From NCBI RefSeq assembly GCF_003116015.1, contig NZ_LGQZ01000141.1:28359-92358 (forward strand): 64,000 nucleotides of DNA, given 5' to 3'. Source of the DNA: Azospirillum sp. TSO22-1. Lineage in GTDB: Bacteria; Pseudomonadota; Alphaproteobacteria; Azospirillales; Azospirillaceae. Positions 14,773 to 24,352 of this stretch are shown piece after piece. A program made the position numbers and the translations under genes. The number at the start of each line of letters is the position of its first letter. Within the stretch, counting starts at the first letter, position 1. Below the pieces are notes generated by a model. That model ran no database searches. It saw only the letters and a list, made by a program, of their open reading frames with translations, and was not told the DNA's origin.

Positions 14773-15832
14773 GCTGGGGGAGATTCTCCCGGAAGATCAC
14801 GTCGATGCGCGGGGCGTCGATGCCGTGCATGGCCTCGCGCCCGGCGCGCAGGTTGGCGAACACCGCGGCGGCGGCCAGCATGGCGCTCCGGGCGTCCTGG
14901 TTGAGCACGGCGTCCAGCGTGCCGTCGATCAGCATGGCGCGCGTCTCCGCCGTCAGGCCGTGGCCGACGAAGACCACGTCGCGCTCCCGCCGCGCCTCCC
15001 TCAGCGCGCGGGCGACGCCGCCGGCCCCGCCGCCGATGTTGTAGATGCCGGCGAGGTCGGGGTGGTGGGCGAGCAGGGTGCGCGTCTGCCGGTAGCTCTC
15101 CCCCTCGTCGTCGTGCGCCTCGCGCAGGCCGAGGACCAGCACGTCCGGTGCCGCCTCGGCAAGGTAGGCGAGGAACCCCAGCTCGCGTTCCTCGTGCGCG
15201 CGGTAGCTGAGGCTGCCGGCGATCATCGCCACCTTGGCGGGACGGCGGCCGGCGAAGCGGGCGATCAGGTGGCCGGCGGTGCGGCCGGCGGCGCGGTTGT
15301 CCAGCCCGATGCAGGCGGCGCGCCGGCAGTTCTGCACGTCGGAGATCAGCGTCACCGTCGGCACGTTGCGCTCCGCCAGCTCGTTCACCGCCTCGCGCAC
15401 GGCGGGATGCTCCAGCGCCATGAAGGCGACGCCGTCGGCCTTGCGCCAGTGCTGCAGCAGGCTGCGCGCCAGCAGTTCGGGGTTGAAGCTCTTGATGAAC
15501 TCGACCTGCGCCTTGATGCCGAGCGGCGCCAGCGCCGCCTCCGACGCGCGGACCAGCTGGCCGAGGCCGGTGAGGTACCGGTTGGTGCCGGCCGGCAGCA
15601 GGAACGCCACCCGCGTCGGCTTCGGCGCCATGGCGGCGCGCAGGTCGGCCTCGGGCAGATAGTCCAGTTCGGCGGCGGCCTTCAGCACCCGCTGCACGGT
15701 GGCCGCCCGCACGCCGGGTCGGTGGTTGAGCACCCGATCAACCGTCGCGGTGGACACGCCGGACAGCCGCGCGATGTCCGCGATGCGCGGCAGGCCGCGG
15801 GCTTCACCGGCCGTTCCGACATCATCCTGCAT
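14762..15832 (-). CDS. LacI-family transcriptional regulator of the adjacent sugar-acid operon
   Basis: A 356-residue regulator. The N-terminus holds the LacI helix-turn-helix and hinge: RIADIARLSGVSTATVDRVLNHRPGV, then a hinge helix, with TVDRVLN where LacI usually has TVSRVLN. The rest is a periplasmic-binding-like ligand domain (VAFLLPAGTNRYLTGLG, GLDNRAAGRTAGHLIARF, GIYNIGGG). ATG 15832 was chosen; a TTG one codon upstream is possible. It is divergent from the TRAP/RuBisCO-like operon and probably controls it through the repeated sites in between. The ligand is likely a sugar or sugar acid, by analogy with the domain family. Confidence 0.9.
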   Translation of the reverse strand: MQDDVGTAGEARGLPRIADIARLSGVSTATVDRVLNHRPGVRAATVQRVLKAAAELDYLPEADLRAAMAPKPTRVAFLLPAGTNRYLTGLGQLVRASEAALAPLGIKAQVEFIKSFNPELLARSLLQHWRKADGVAFMALEHPAVREAVNELAERNVPTVTLISDVQNCRRAACIGLDNRAAGRTAGHLIARFAGRRPAKVAMIAGSLSYRAHEERELGFLAYLAEAAPDVLVLGLREAHDDEGESYRQTRTLLAHHPDLAGIYNIGGGAGGVARALREARRERDVVFVGHGLTAETRAMLIDGTLDAVLNQDARSAMLAAAAVFANLRAGREAMHGIDAPRIDVIFRENLPQPTP

Positions 15833-15843
15833 CAATGATCATC

Positions 15844-15935
15844 CATCAAATCACATCAAAAATCACGTTTGACCGAGGAGGTTCGCCGACATACCGTCAC
15901 GCCAACAATCACGCTATGGCATCAAACTACATCAA
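15844..15935. promoter_or_regulatory. Two 16-bp direct repeats, candidate LacI-type operator sites
   Basis: CATCAAATCACATCAA (15844-15859) and CATCAAACTACATCAA (15920-15935) differ at three positions and lie 76 bp apart, between the LacI gene start (15832) and the DctP gene start (15955). Each copy itself contains CATCAA twice, 10 bp apart. A palindromic ATGATCAT sits at 15835-15842. Placement suggests binding by the LacI-type regulator to control both directions. Operators of this family are usually palindromic, so another regulator is possible. Confidence 0.55.
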
Positions 15936-15954
15936 CGATGCCGGGGAGGAAAGC

Positions 15955-16974
15955 ATGAACCAGCTGTCGCGCCGCACCATGCTCAAGGCCTTCGCCGCCG
16001 CTCCGGCCGCGGGGGCGCTCATCGGGATGCCGGGCATCGCCCGCGCCGCCGAGTTCGAGCTGAAGTACGGCAACAACCTGCCGCTCACCCACCCGCTGAA
16101 CGTCCGCGCGCAGGAGGCGGCCGAGCGCATCGCCCGCGAGAGCAACGGGCGCGTCTCCGTCCAGATCTTCCCGAACAATCAGCTGGGCGGCGACACCGAC
16201 ATGCTGAGCCAGGTGCGCAGCGGCGGCATCACCTTCTTCACGCCGTCGGCGCTGGTGATCGCCACGCTGGTGCCGGTGGCGGCGATCAACGCCGTGGGCT
16301 TCGCCTTCTCCGACTACGGGCAGGTGTGGGCGGCGATGGACGGCAAGCTGGGCGCGCACGTGCGCGGCGCCATCGCCAAGGTCGGCCTCCACGCCTTCGA
16401 GAAGATGTGGGACAACGGCTTCCGCCAGATGACCAGCAGCGGCAAGCCCATCGAATCCGCCGCGGACATGAACGGCCTGAAGATCCGCGTGCCGGTCAGC
16501 CCGCTGTCCATCGCCATGTTCAAGGCGCTCTCCGCCGCCCCGGCCAGCCTGCAGTTCAGCGAGGTGTACTCGTCGCTGCAGACGCGCATCGTCGATGCGC
16601 AGGAGAATCCGCTGCCGATCATCCAGGTCGCCAAGCTGTACGAGGTGCAGAAGTACTGCGCGCTGTCCAACCACATCTGGGACGGCTTCTGGTTCATCGC
16701 CAACGGCCGCGCCTGGAACGGCCTGCCGCCGGACCTCCAGAAGATTGTGGCGGGCGCCATCAACGACGCCGGCATGGCGCAGCGCGAGGACATCAAGGCG
16801 CTGAACCAGTCGGTGCAGAAGGACCTGGAGAGCAAGGGCTTGGCCTTCAACAAGCCCAACCCCGACAGCTTCCGCGCCAAGCTGCGCGACTCCGGCTTCT
16901 ATTCGGAGTGGAAGGGCCGCTTCGGCGACGAGGCCTGGGGCCTGCTGGAGGGCGCGGTCGGCAAGCTGGCGTAA
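15955..16974 (+). CDS. TRAP transporter solute-binding protein (DctP family)
   Basis: A 339-residue periplasmic receptor. The ATG at 15955 follows GGGGAGGA and begins MNQLSRRTMLKAFAAAPAAG, a twin-arginine signal. The DctP body includes LTHPLNVRAQEAAERIARES, FPNNQLGGDTDMLSQVRSG and LKIRVPVSPL (Arg-clamp region), followed by the AQENPLPII segment before the C-terminal helices. It delivers substrate to the fused DctQM permease encoded next. The operon with a RuBisCO-like protein and a DUF1537 kinase suggests a sugar-acid ligand. A hairpin-rich repeat separates it from the permease gene. Confidence 0.92.
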   Translation: MNQLSRRTMLKAFAAAPAAGALIGMPGIARAAEFELKYGNNLPLTHPLNVRAQEAAERIARESNGRVSVQIFPNNQLGGDTDMLSQVRSGGITFFTPSALVIATLVPVAAINAVGFAFSDYGQVWAAMDGKLGAHVRGAIAKVGLHAFEKMWDNGFRQMTSSGKPIESAADMNGLKIRVPVSPLSIAMFKALSAAPASLQFSEVYSSLQTRIVDAQENPLPIIQVAKLYEVQKYCALSNHIWDGFWFIANGRAWNGLPPDLQKIVAGAINDAGMAQREDIKALNQSVQKDLESKGLAFNKPNPDSFRAKLRDSGFYSEWKGRFGDEAWGLLEGAVGKLA

Positions 16975-16981
16975 TGAATTG

Positions 16982-17135
16982 CCCCCCCCCCCGCCTCCGG
17001 CGGGGGAGGGTTGGGTGGGGGCTGCAGCGCGCGCGAAGATCACCGCCTGCCACCTCCACCGTAGCCCCCACCTTCCCACGCCTGCGGCGCGGGCCCCTTC
17101 CTCCCCCGCCGGAGGCGGGGGAGGGTGTCGCAGAA
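16982..17135. repeat. GC-rich hairpin repeat, forward copy
   Basis: This 154-bp block lies between the DctP and DctQM genes. It begins with an 11-C run and the hairpin CCCCCGCCTCCGGCGGGGG, followed by AGGGTTGGGTGGGGGC. After an internal segment containing CGCCTGCCACCTCCACCGT (near 17044-17062) come GCCCCCACC and a terminal hairpin CTCCCCCGCCGGAGGCGGGGGAG split across about 17100-17124. A closely similar element is present in inverted orientation near 42.5 kb. It may stabilise the dctP message or partly stop transcription into the permease gene. Confidence 0.85.
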
Positions 17136-17178
17136 GCGGATTAGCGCCATGCACCCCCATACCGAGGAGCACGCGACC

Positions 17179-19059
17179 ATGTCCGGCGAAGCGACCGTGT
17201 TCCAGACAACGGCCTCCTCCGGTTCGGCCACCCATCTCGCCGACCGGCTGGACCGCGGCCTCGCCTTCACCGTCGAGGCGGTGGCGGCGCTGCTGGTGCT
17301 GGTGGAGATCGTCATCCTCTTTGCCGGGGTTGTCGCCCGCTACGTCTTCCACGCGCCGCTGGTGTGGTCGGACGAACTGGCCTCCATCCTCTTCCTCTGG
17401 CTGTCCATGCTGGGCGCGGTGGTGGCGCTGCGGCGGGGTGAGCACATGCGGATGACCGGGCTGGTCAGCCGCGTCGGCCCGCAGGCCCGCGCCCTGCTGG
17501 AGACGCTGGCGATCACCGCGCCCGTCGCCTTCCTGGCGCTGATCCTGCACCACGCCGCCGACTACGCCATGGAGGAGCAGTACATCGTCACCCCGGCGCT
17601 GGAGGTCTCCAACGCATGGCGCGCCGCGGCGCTGCCGACCGGCGTGGCGCTGATGCTGGTGGTGGCGCTGGTGCGGCTGATGCGGCTGCGCTCGCCCCGG
17701 CTGGTGCTGGCGGCGGTGGCGCTGACCGCCGGCGTGGTCGGCGCCTTCTGGCTGGCCGGGCCGGTGCTGAAGCCGCTGGGGCAGGCCAACCTGATCATAT
17801 TCTTCGTCGGCGTGGTGGCGGCCAACGTCTTCGCCGGGGTGCCCATTGCCTTTTCCTTCGCGCTGGCCACCTTCGGCTATCTGGCGCTGACCACCACGAC
17901 GCCCTTGCTGGTCATGGTCGGCCGGCTGGACGAGGGCATGTCGCACCTGATCCTGCTGGCCGTGCCGCTGTTCGTCTTCCTGGGCCTGCTGATCGAGATG
18001 ACGGGCATGGCGCGCGCCATGATCCAGTTCCTCGCCAGCCTGCTGGGGCACGTGCGCGGCGGGCTGTCCTACGTGCTGATCGGGGCGATGTACCTAGTCT
18101 CCGGCATCTCCGGCTCGAAGATCGCCGACATGGCGGCCATCGCGCCGGTGCTGTTCCCCGAGATGAAGAAGCGCGGCGCCGCCCCCGGCGACCTCGTGGC
18201 ACTGCTGTCCGCCACGGGTGCCCAGACCGAGACCATCCCGCCCTCCATCGTGCTGATCACCATCGGCTCGGTCACCGGCGTGTCGATCGCCGCGCTGTTC
18301 GCCGGTGGGCTGCTGCCGGCGGTGGTGCTGGGCGCGGCGCTGTGTGCCGTCGTTTGGTGGCGCTACCGGCACGAGGACCTCAGCCACGTCGCCCGCACGC
18401 CGAAGAAGGAGATCGCGCGCCTCGCCCTGGTGGCGCTGCCGGCCATTGCGCTCCCCTTCGTCATCCGCGCCGCGGTGGTCGAAGGTGTGGCGACCGCCAC
18501 CGAGGTGTCGACCATCGGCATCGCCTACGCGACGCTGATGGGCCTGCTGGTCTACCGGCAATTCGACTGGGCGCGGCTGCGGCCCATGCTGATCGAGACC
18601 GCGTCGCTCACGGGCGCTATCATCTTCATCGTCGGCTGCGCCACCGCCATGGCCTGGGGGCTGACGCAATCCGGCTTCTCGCGGGATCTGGCGCGCTGGA
18701 TGGCCGGCATCCCCGGCGGGGGATACGGCTTCCTCGCCATCTCCATCGTCGCCTTCGTCATCCTCGGCAGCGTGCTGGAGGGCATCCCCGCCATCGTGCT
18801 GTTCGGGCCGCTGCTGTTCCCCATCGCGCGGGCCGCCGGCGTGCACGAGGTGCACTACGCCATGGTGGTGATCTTCGCCATGGGCATCGGCCTGTTCGCC
18901 CCGCCGTTCGGCGTCGGCTACTACGGCGCCTGCGCCATCAGCAAGGTCCACCCGGACGAGGGCCTCAAGCACATCTGGGGTTACGTCGCCGCCCTGCTCG
19001 TGGGCTTGGTCGTGGTCGCCGCCATCCCCTGGATTTCCACCGGCTTTCTGCCCTTCTGA
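17179..19059 (+). CDS. TRAP transporter fused small/large permease (DctQM)
   Basis: A 626-residue inner-membrane protein. The first ~160 residues are DctQ: four membrane segments, with VVARYVFHAPLVWSDELASILFLWLSMLGA as the family hallmark. The rest is DctM, about 12 segments, including SGSKIADMAAIAPVL, SATGAQTETIPPSIVLI and the final FAPPFGVGYYGAC. ATG 17179 was preferred because GAGGAG lies 9 nt upstream; ATG 17149 is an in-frame alternative without a clear ribosome site. It uses the sodium gradient with the upstream DctP receptor. Confidence 0.92.
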   Translation: MSGEATVFQTTASSGSATHLADRLDRGLAFTVEAVAALLVLVEIVILFAGVVARYVFHAPLVWSDELASILFLWLSMLGAVVALRRGEHMRMTGLVSRVGPQARALLETLAITAPVAFLALILHHAADYAMEEQYIVTPALEVSNAWRAAALPTGVALMLVVALVRLMRLRSPRLVLAAVALTAGVVGAFWLAGPVLKPLGQANLIIFFVGVVAANVFAGVPIAFSFALATFGYLALTTTTPLLVMVGRLDEGMSHLILLAVPLFVFLGLLIEMTGMARAMIQFLASLLGHVRGGLSYVLIGAMYLVSGISGSKIADMAAIAPVLFPEMKKRGAAPGDLVALLSATGAQTETIPPSIVLITIGSVTGVSIAALFAGGLLPAVVLGAALCAVVWWRYRHEDLSHVARTPKKEIARLALVALPAIALPFVIRAAVVEGVATATEVSTIGIAYATLMGLLVYRQFDWARLRPMLIETASLTGAIIFIVGCATAMAWGLTQSGFSRDLARWMAGIPGGGYGFLAISIVAFVILGSVLEGIPAIVLFGPLLFPIARAAGVHEVHYAMVVIFAMGIGLFAPPFGVGYYGACAISKVHPDEGLKHIWGYVAALLVGLVVVAAIPWISTGFLPF

Positions 19060-19091
19060 GGCCGCCGGTCCCTCTTTCAAGGAGTGTTCGC

Positions 19092-19631
19092 ATGAGCCGA
19101 TTCTTCGGCGAGATCCGGCAGGCCGGCTATGTCGTGGACGACATCGAGGCCGCCATGGACTACTGGAGCCGCACGCTCGGCATCGGCCCGTGGTTCTACA
19201 ACGAGCGCGTGCCCATCAGGAACTACACCTACCGGGGCGAGCGGTACGAGGTGCACAACTCGGTGGCGCTCGCCAACTCCGGCCCGTTGCAGATGGAGCT
19301 GATCCAGACCCGCAACGATGCGCCCTCCATGTACCGCGACTTCCGGCAGGCCGGGCGCACCGGCCTCCAGCACGTCGCCTACTGGACGCAGGACTACGAC
19401 GCCGACATGGAGCGGCTGCTCAAACAGGGGTTCAAACCCGTCATGAGCGGCGAGGTGGGAGAGCGCGGGCGCTTCGTCTATTTCGACACCGAGTACCACC
19501 CCGGCACCGTCATCGAGCTGTCGGAGGTCGCCGGCCCCAAGGGCAAGATGTTCGACCTGATCCGCGCCGCCTCCGAAGGCTGGGACGGCAGCGACCCGGT
19601 GCGCCCGTTCCCCGACCTCAGCCGGCTGTAA
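19092..19631 (+). CDS. VOC-superfamily (glyoxalase/dioxygenase-fold) protein
   Basis: A 179-residue protein with AAGGAG 7 nt before its ATG. It shows the vicinal-oxygen-chelate pattern: IRQAGYVVDDIEAAMDYWSRTLGIGPW at the N-terminus (first metal-site strand, with Gln rather than His), then MELIQ (Glu) and LQHVAYWTQDYDADMERLLKQGF (His), ending with HPGTVIELSEV (Glu). Methylmalonyl-CoA epimerase and glyoxalase relatives share this fold. Lying between the TRAP permease and the RuBisCO-like gene, it probably acts on the imported compound, for example as an epimerase, isomerase or decarboxylase. The reaction is not identifiable from sequence. Confidence 0.8.
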   Translation: MSRFFGEIRQAGYVVDDIEAAMDYWSRTLGIGPWFYNERVPIRNYTYRGERYEVHNSVALANSGPLQMELIQTRNDAPSMYRDFRQAGRTGLQHVAYWTQDYDADMERLLKQGFKPVMSGEVGERGRFVYFDTEYHPGTVIELSEVAGPKGKMFDLIRAASEGWDGSDPVRPFPDLSRL

Positions 19632-19650
19632 GCCGCTTATGGAGCATATT

Positions 19651-20916
19651 ATGGGGCGCCTGGAAGCCGACTACCTGATCGAGACGCCGCTCGACCCGGC
19701 CAAGGTGGCCGAGGTGATGGCCGGCGAGCAGTCCTGCGGCACCTTCACCCGCGTGCACGGCGAGACCGACGACCTGCGCGCCCGCGCCCGCGCCGTGGTG
19801 GAGCGGATCGAGGAACTGCCCACCGCGCTCACCCCCAGCCTGCCGAACAGCTGGCTGGAGCGGCAGAGGCGGCCGGGGCCGTGGCGGCGGGCGAAGATCA
19901 CCATCTCCTTCCCGGTCGCCAACCTCGGGCCCAACCTGCCGACGCTGGCGGCGACGGTGGCCGGCAACCTGTACGACCTGGGCGAGGTCACCGGGCTGCG
20001 CCTGGAATCGGTGCGCGTCCCCGCTGTCTACCGGGCGCAGTTCGAGGCGCCGCGGCACGGCGTCGCCGGCACCCGGCGGCTGACCGGCGTCTCCGAGGGC
20101 GCGCTGGTCGGCTCGATCATCAAGCCCAACGTCGGCCTGTCGGCCGAGGAGACGGGGGAGCTGGTCGGCCAGCTCTGCGCCGCCGGTTTGGACTTCATCA
20201 AGGACGACGAAATCTGCGCCGACCCGGCGCACGCGCCGCTGGCCGAGCGGGTGCCGGCGGTGATGCGGCGGGTGCGGGCGCACCAGGACCGCACCGGCAA
20301 GCACGTGATGGTCGCGTTCAACATCACCGACGAGACCGACGCCATGCGCCGCCACGCCGAGCTGGTGGAGCGCGAGGACGGCAGCTGCGTGATGGTCAGC
20401 CTGAACTGGTGCGGCTTCTCGGCGGTGCAAACGCTGCGGCAAAGCACCGGGCTGGTGCTGCACGGCCACCGCAACGGCTTCGGCGCTCTCTCCCGGCACC
20501 CGATGCTGGGCATCGGCTTCGATGCCTATCAGGTCCTCTGGCGGCTGGCCGGCGTCGACCACATGCACGTGCACGGCCTGCAGGGCAAGTTCGCCCAGCC
20601 GGATTCGGAGGTGATCGAGGGCGCGCGCGCCTGCCTGACGCCGCTGGCCGACGGGGCGGACGACCGGGTGATGCCGGCCTTTTCCTCCGGGCAATGGGCG
20701 GGCACCGTGCCGGTGACCTGGGACGCCGCGGGCACCGACGACCTGCTGTTCATGTCGGGCGGCGGCATCATGGCGCATCCGGACGGCCCGGCGGCCGGCG
20801 TCGCCTCGATCCGGCAGGCGTGGGCAGCGGTGCGCGCGGGCACCAGCCTGGAGGATGCGGCCAAAGCGCAGCCGGAACTACAACGCGCGCTGGCGTTCTT
20901 TGGGGGGAAGGCGTGA
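19651..20916 (+). CDS. RuBisCO-like protein (form IV), candidate 3-oxo-isoapionate-4-phosphate enzyme
   Basis: A 421-residue RuBisCO large-chain fold. ATG 19651 has GGAG 7 nt upstream; ATG 19639 is possible. The motif GSIIKPNVGLS contains Lys158 in place of catalytic Lys175 of RuBisCO, but the second lysine of KPK is Asn. GLDFIKDDE keeps the carbamylated lysine (Lys184) and the Asp/Glu metal ligands (Asp186, Glu187). The HGHRNGFG and MSGGGIMAHPDG phrases keep the phosphate and loop regions. It is therefore an enzyme on a related enolate-forming substrate, not CO2 fixation. RuBisCO-like proteins next to DUF1537 kinases are known in D-apionate catabolism (OiaX/OiaK), which is the best analogy. 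Confidence 0.85.
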   Translation: MGRLEADYLIETPLDPAKVAEVMAGEQSCGTFTRVHGETDDLRARARAVVERIEELPTALTPSLPNSWLERQRRPGPWRRAKITISFPVANLGPNLPTLAATVAGNLYDLGEVTGLRLESVRVPAVYRAQFEAPRHGVAGTRRLTGVSEGALVGSIIKPNVGLSAEETGELVGQLCAAGLDFIKDDEICADPAHAPLAERVPAVMRRVRAHQDRTGKHVMVAFNITDETDAMRRHAELVEREDGSCVMVSLNWCGFSAVQTLRQSTGLVLHGHRNGFGALSRHPMLGIGFDAYQVLWRLAGVDHMHVHGLQGKFAQPDSEVIEGARACLTPLADGADDRVMPAFSSGQWAGTVPVTWDAAGTDDLLFMSGGGIMAHPDGPAAGVASIRQAWAAVRAGTSLEDAAKAQPELQRALAFFGGKA

Positions 20917-22193
20917 CGCTCCGGTACGGCTGGTACGGCGACGATTTCACCGGCGCCACCGACACGCTGGCGACCCTGGCGAAGGCCGGGCAGCGGGCGC
21001 TGCTGCTGCTCGGCGTGCCCGACGCCGGGCGGCTGGCGAACCTCGGCCCGCTCGACGCGCTGGGCATCGCCGGGGCGGCGCGCGGCATGGATCCGGAGGC
21101 CATGCGGGCCGAGTTGGAGCCGGTCGGGCGCTTCTTCGCGGGCCTGCGCGTGCCGGTGATGCACTACAAGTGCTGTTCGACCTTCGACAGCGCGCCGCAC
21201 GTCGGCAGCATCGGCGCCGCGGTGGCGGCGCTGCGGCCGTTCTTCCCGAACCCGTTCCTGCCCATCGTCGGCGGCCAGCCGAATATTGGCCGCTACTGCC
21301 TGTTCAGCACCCTCTTCGCCGCCGCCGGTATCGGCGGGACCGTACATCGCATCGACCGCCACCCGACCATGCGCGCCCACCCGGTCACCCCGATGACCGA
21401 GGCCGACCTGCGCCTGCATCTCGCCGCACAAGGGCTGTCCGACGTCGCGGCGCTGCACTACCCCGACTACGACCTGGGCGACGCGGCGCTCGACGCGCGG
21501 GTGGGCGAAGGGGGCGTGCTGCTCGACGTCGCCCGCCCGGCGCACCTCGCCCTCATCGGCCGGCTGATCTGGGAGCGCGCCCGCCGGGCGCCGCTGCTGG
21601 CGGTGGGGCCGAGCAGCGTGGCGCAGGCGCTGACCGCGCACTGGTCGCTCGCCGGCCCGGCGGCGTCCCGTCCCATGGATTACGCCCTGGAGCCGGCGCG
21701 CGGCCCGGTGTTCGTCATGGCCGGCAGCCTGTCGCCGGTGACGCGCCGGCAGGTCGAGGCCGCCGCGTCCTTCGACCGCCTGCACGCCGCCGCCGGCCTG
21801 TTGTGCGCCGACCCCGCCTACGCGGCGCGCCTGCGGGAGGACGTCGCCACCCGCCTGCGGACCGGACGGCACGTCCTGGTGTGGACCGCGCCGCCGGACG
21901 ACGCGCCCGACACCGCTCAGGCCGCCGCGGTCGCCGCCGCCACCGCGGCCTTCGTCGCCGACGTGGTGCGCGCGGTGCCGGTGCGGCGGTTGGGCATCCT
22001 CGGCGGCGACACCTCCAGCCGGGCCGTCGCCGCGCTCGGCTGCTGGGGGCTATCCTATGCGACCATCCTGGGGCCAGGGGTGACGCTGTGCCGGAGCCAC
22101 GGCGACGACCCCGCCTGCGACGGCATCGAGCTGATGCTCAAGGGCGGCCAGATGGGGAGCGAAGATCTTCTGGAACGGCTGGTTCACGGGTGA
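20913..22193 (+). CDS. DUF1537 four-carbon-acid sugar kinase family protein (OiaK-like)
   Basis: A 426-residue kinase with a GTG start overlapping the RuBisCO-like stop (GTGA), so the genes are coupled. The N-terminal domain begins YGWYGDDFTGATDTL with the family DDFTGA substrate motif. The C-terminal nucleotide-binding domain carries LGILGGDTSSRAVAALG and LMLKGGQMGSED, matching the GG(D/E)T and K-x-G-x-x-G ATP-site motifs. Family members phosphorylate four-carbon or branched sugar acids. Coupling to a RuBisCO-like protein suggests it makes the 4-phosphate that the latter uses, as OiaK does for OiaX. Different sugar acids remain possible. Confidence 0.88.
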   Translation: MTLRYGWYGDDFTGATDTLATLAKAGQRALLLLGVPDAGRLANLGPLDALGIAGAARGMDPEAMRAELEPVGRFFAGLRVPVMHYKCCSTFDSAPHVGSIGAAVAALRPFFPNPFLPIVGGQPNIGRYCLFSTLFAAAGIGGTVHRIDRHPTMRAHPVTPMTEADLRLHLAAQGLSDVAALHYPDYDLGDAALDARVGEGGVLLDVARPAHLALIGRLIWERARRAPLLAVGPSSVAQALTAHWSLAGPAASRPMDYALEPARGPVFVMAGSLSPVTRRQVEAAASFDRLHAAAGLLCADPAYAARLREDVATRLRTGRHVLVWTAPPDDAPDTAQAAAVAAATAAFVADVVRAVPVRRLGILGGDTSSRAVAALGCWGLSYATILGPGVTLCRSHGDDPACDGIELMLKGGQMGSEDLLERLVHG

Positions 22194-22202
22194 ACACGAA
22201 TT

Positions 22203-22298
22203 TGCAATCTTCGCAAAAACGGAGGAATGGCGGCGTATATCCTCGCAAGATTGCATGATTTTTCGGCCCAGGGCTTGCGAACCTGCGAAGGATGCGAA
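22203..22298. promoter_or_regulatory. Repeated TGCGAA hexamers upstream of the carbonic anhydrase
   Basis: Three direct copies of TGCGAA lie at 22276-22281, 22284-22289 and 22293-22298, and one inverted copy (TTCGCA) at 22210-22215. A separate 9-bp inverted pair TGCAATCTT (22203-22211) and AAGATTGCA (22247-22255) overlaps the set. All lie in the 139-bp gap before the carbonic anhydrase gene. Regular 8-9 bp spacing suggests a cooperative protein-binding site, but the regulator is unknown. Confidence 0.4.
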
Positions 22299-22332
22299 TA
22301 ATCGCATGCGGCATGACTGACGAGGACGCCCC

Positions 22333-22983
22333 ATGCAGACGCTCATCGATGGTTTCCGGACGTTCCGCGCCACGGCGTTCCAGAATCACAAGGAGCGTTA
22401 CCGCCACCTCTCCGTCGCCGGGCAGAACCCGCGCGCGGCGGTGATCGCCTGCTGCGATTCTCGCGTCGATCCGCAGCTGATCTTCGGGGCTGGGCCAGGA
22501 GACCTGTTCGTCATCCGCAACGTCGCCAACCTGGTGCCGCCCTACGCGCCAAGCGCCGACTACCACGGCACCAGCGCGGCGCTGGAGTTCGCGATCCGGC
22601 AACTGAGCGTGCCGCAGGTCATCGTCATGGGCCACACCCGCTGCGGCGGCATCCGCACGCTGCTCGACCGCGGCGCCGATGGCGGCGACTTCATCGGCCC
22701 GTGGATGTCCATCGCCGCCGACGTGCGCGCGCGGGTCCTCGACGGCGCCGCACATCCGGAACAGGCCTGCGCCGCGGCCGAGCGCGAGGTGATCCGCCAA
22801 TCCCTCGCCAACCTCATGAGCTTCCCGTGGATCCGCGAGAAGGTCGAGACCGGCACGCTTGCGCTGCACGGCTGCCTGTTCGACGTGGCGGCGGCCGATC
22901 TGCTGCTGCACGACCCGGCCAGCGGCGCTTTCCGCTCCATGGCCGCGGAGACCGAGCGCCGGCCGCCGGCCGCCTGCGGCTGA
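22333..22983 (+). CDS. Beta-class carbonic anhydrase
   Basis: A 216-residue cytoplasmic enzyme that interconverts CO2 and bicarbonate. The zinc site is intact: Cys41, Asp43 and Arg45 in CCDSRVDP, and His101 and Cys104 in GHTRCGGI. DLFVIRNVANLVPPY is the conserved second motif. It is expressed from its own promoter region with repeated hexamers and is convergent with the DctD-like gene 4 bp away. The C-terminal 20 residues are Pro/Arg-rich and less conserved. Confidence 0.95.
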   Translation: MQTLIDGFRTFRATAFQNHKERYRHLSVAGQNPRAAVIACCDSRVDPQLIFGAGPGDLFVIRNVANLVPPYAPSADYHGTSAALEFAIRQLSVPQVIVMGHTRCGGIRTLLDRGADGGDFIGPWMSIAADVRARVLDGAAHPEQACAAAEREVIRQSLANLMSFPWIREKVETGTLALHGCLFDVAAADLLLHDPASGAFRSMAAETERRPPAACG

Positions 22984-22987
22984 GCGG

Positions 22988-24344
<1,357 letters not shown>

Positions 24345-24352
<8 letters not shown>

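Noticed and set aside
16982..16992. The 11-C run as a phase-variable switch
   Set aside because: It lies between genes inside a hairpin repeat, not in a coding region or a clear promoter, so length change would not obviously switch a gene.
15922..18051. A 709-codon minus-strand open frame
   Set aside because: Antisense to the clear TRAP receptor and permease genes, low-complexity His/Gln/Gly composition, no family.
19651..20916. A true CO2-fixing RuBisCO
   Set aside because: The second lysine of the KPK motif is Asn and the neighbours are a kinase and importer, not Calvin-cycle genes. It is a form IV protein.
19881..22193. A 770-codon frame that seems to fuse the RuBisCO-like and DUF1537 regions
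   Set aside because: The first ~340 codons read the RuBisCO-like gene out of frame. The real kinase starts at the GTG at 20913.
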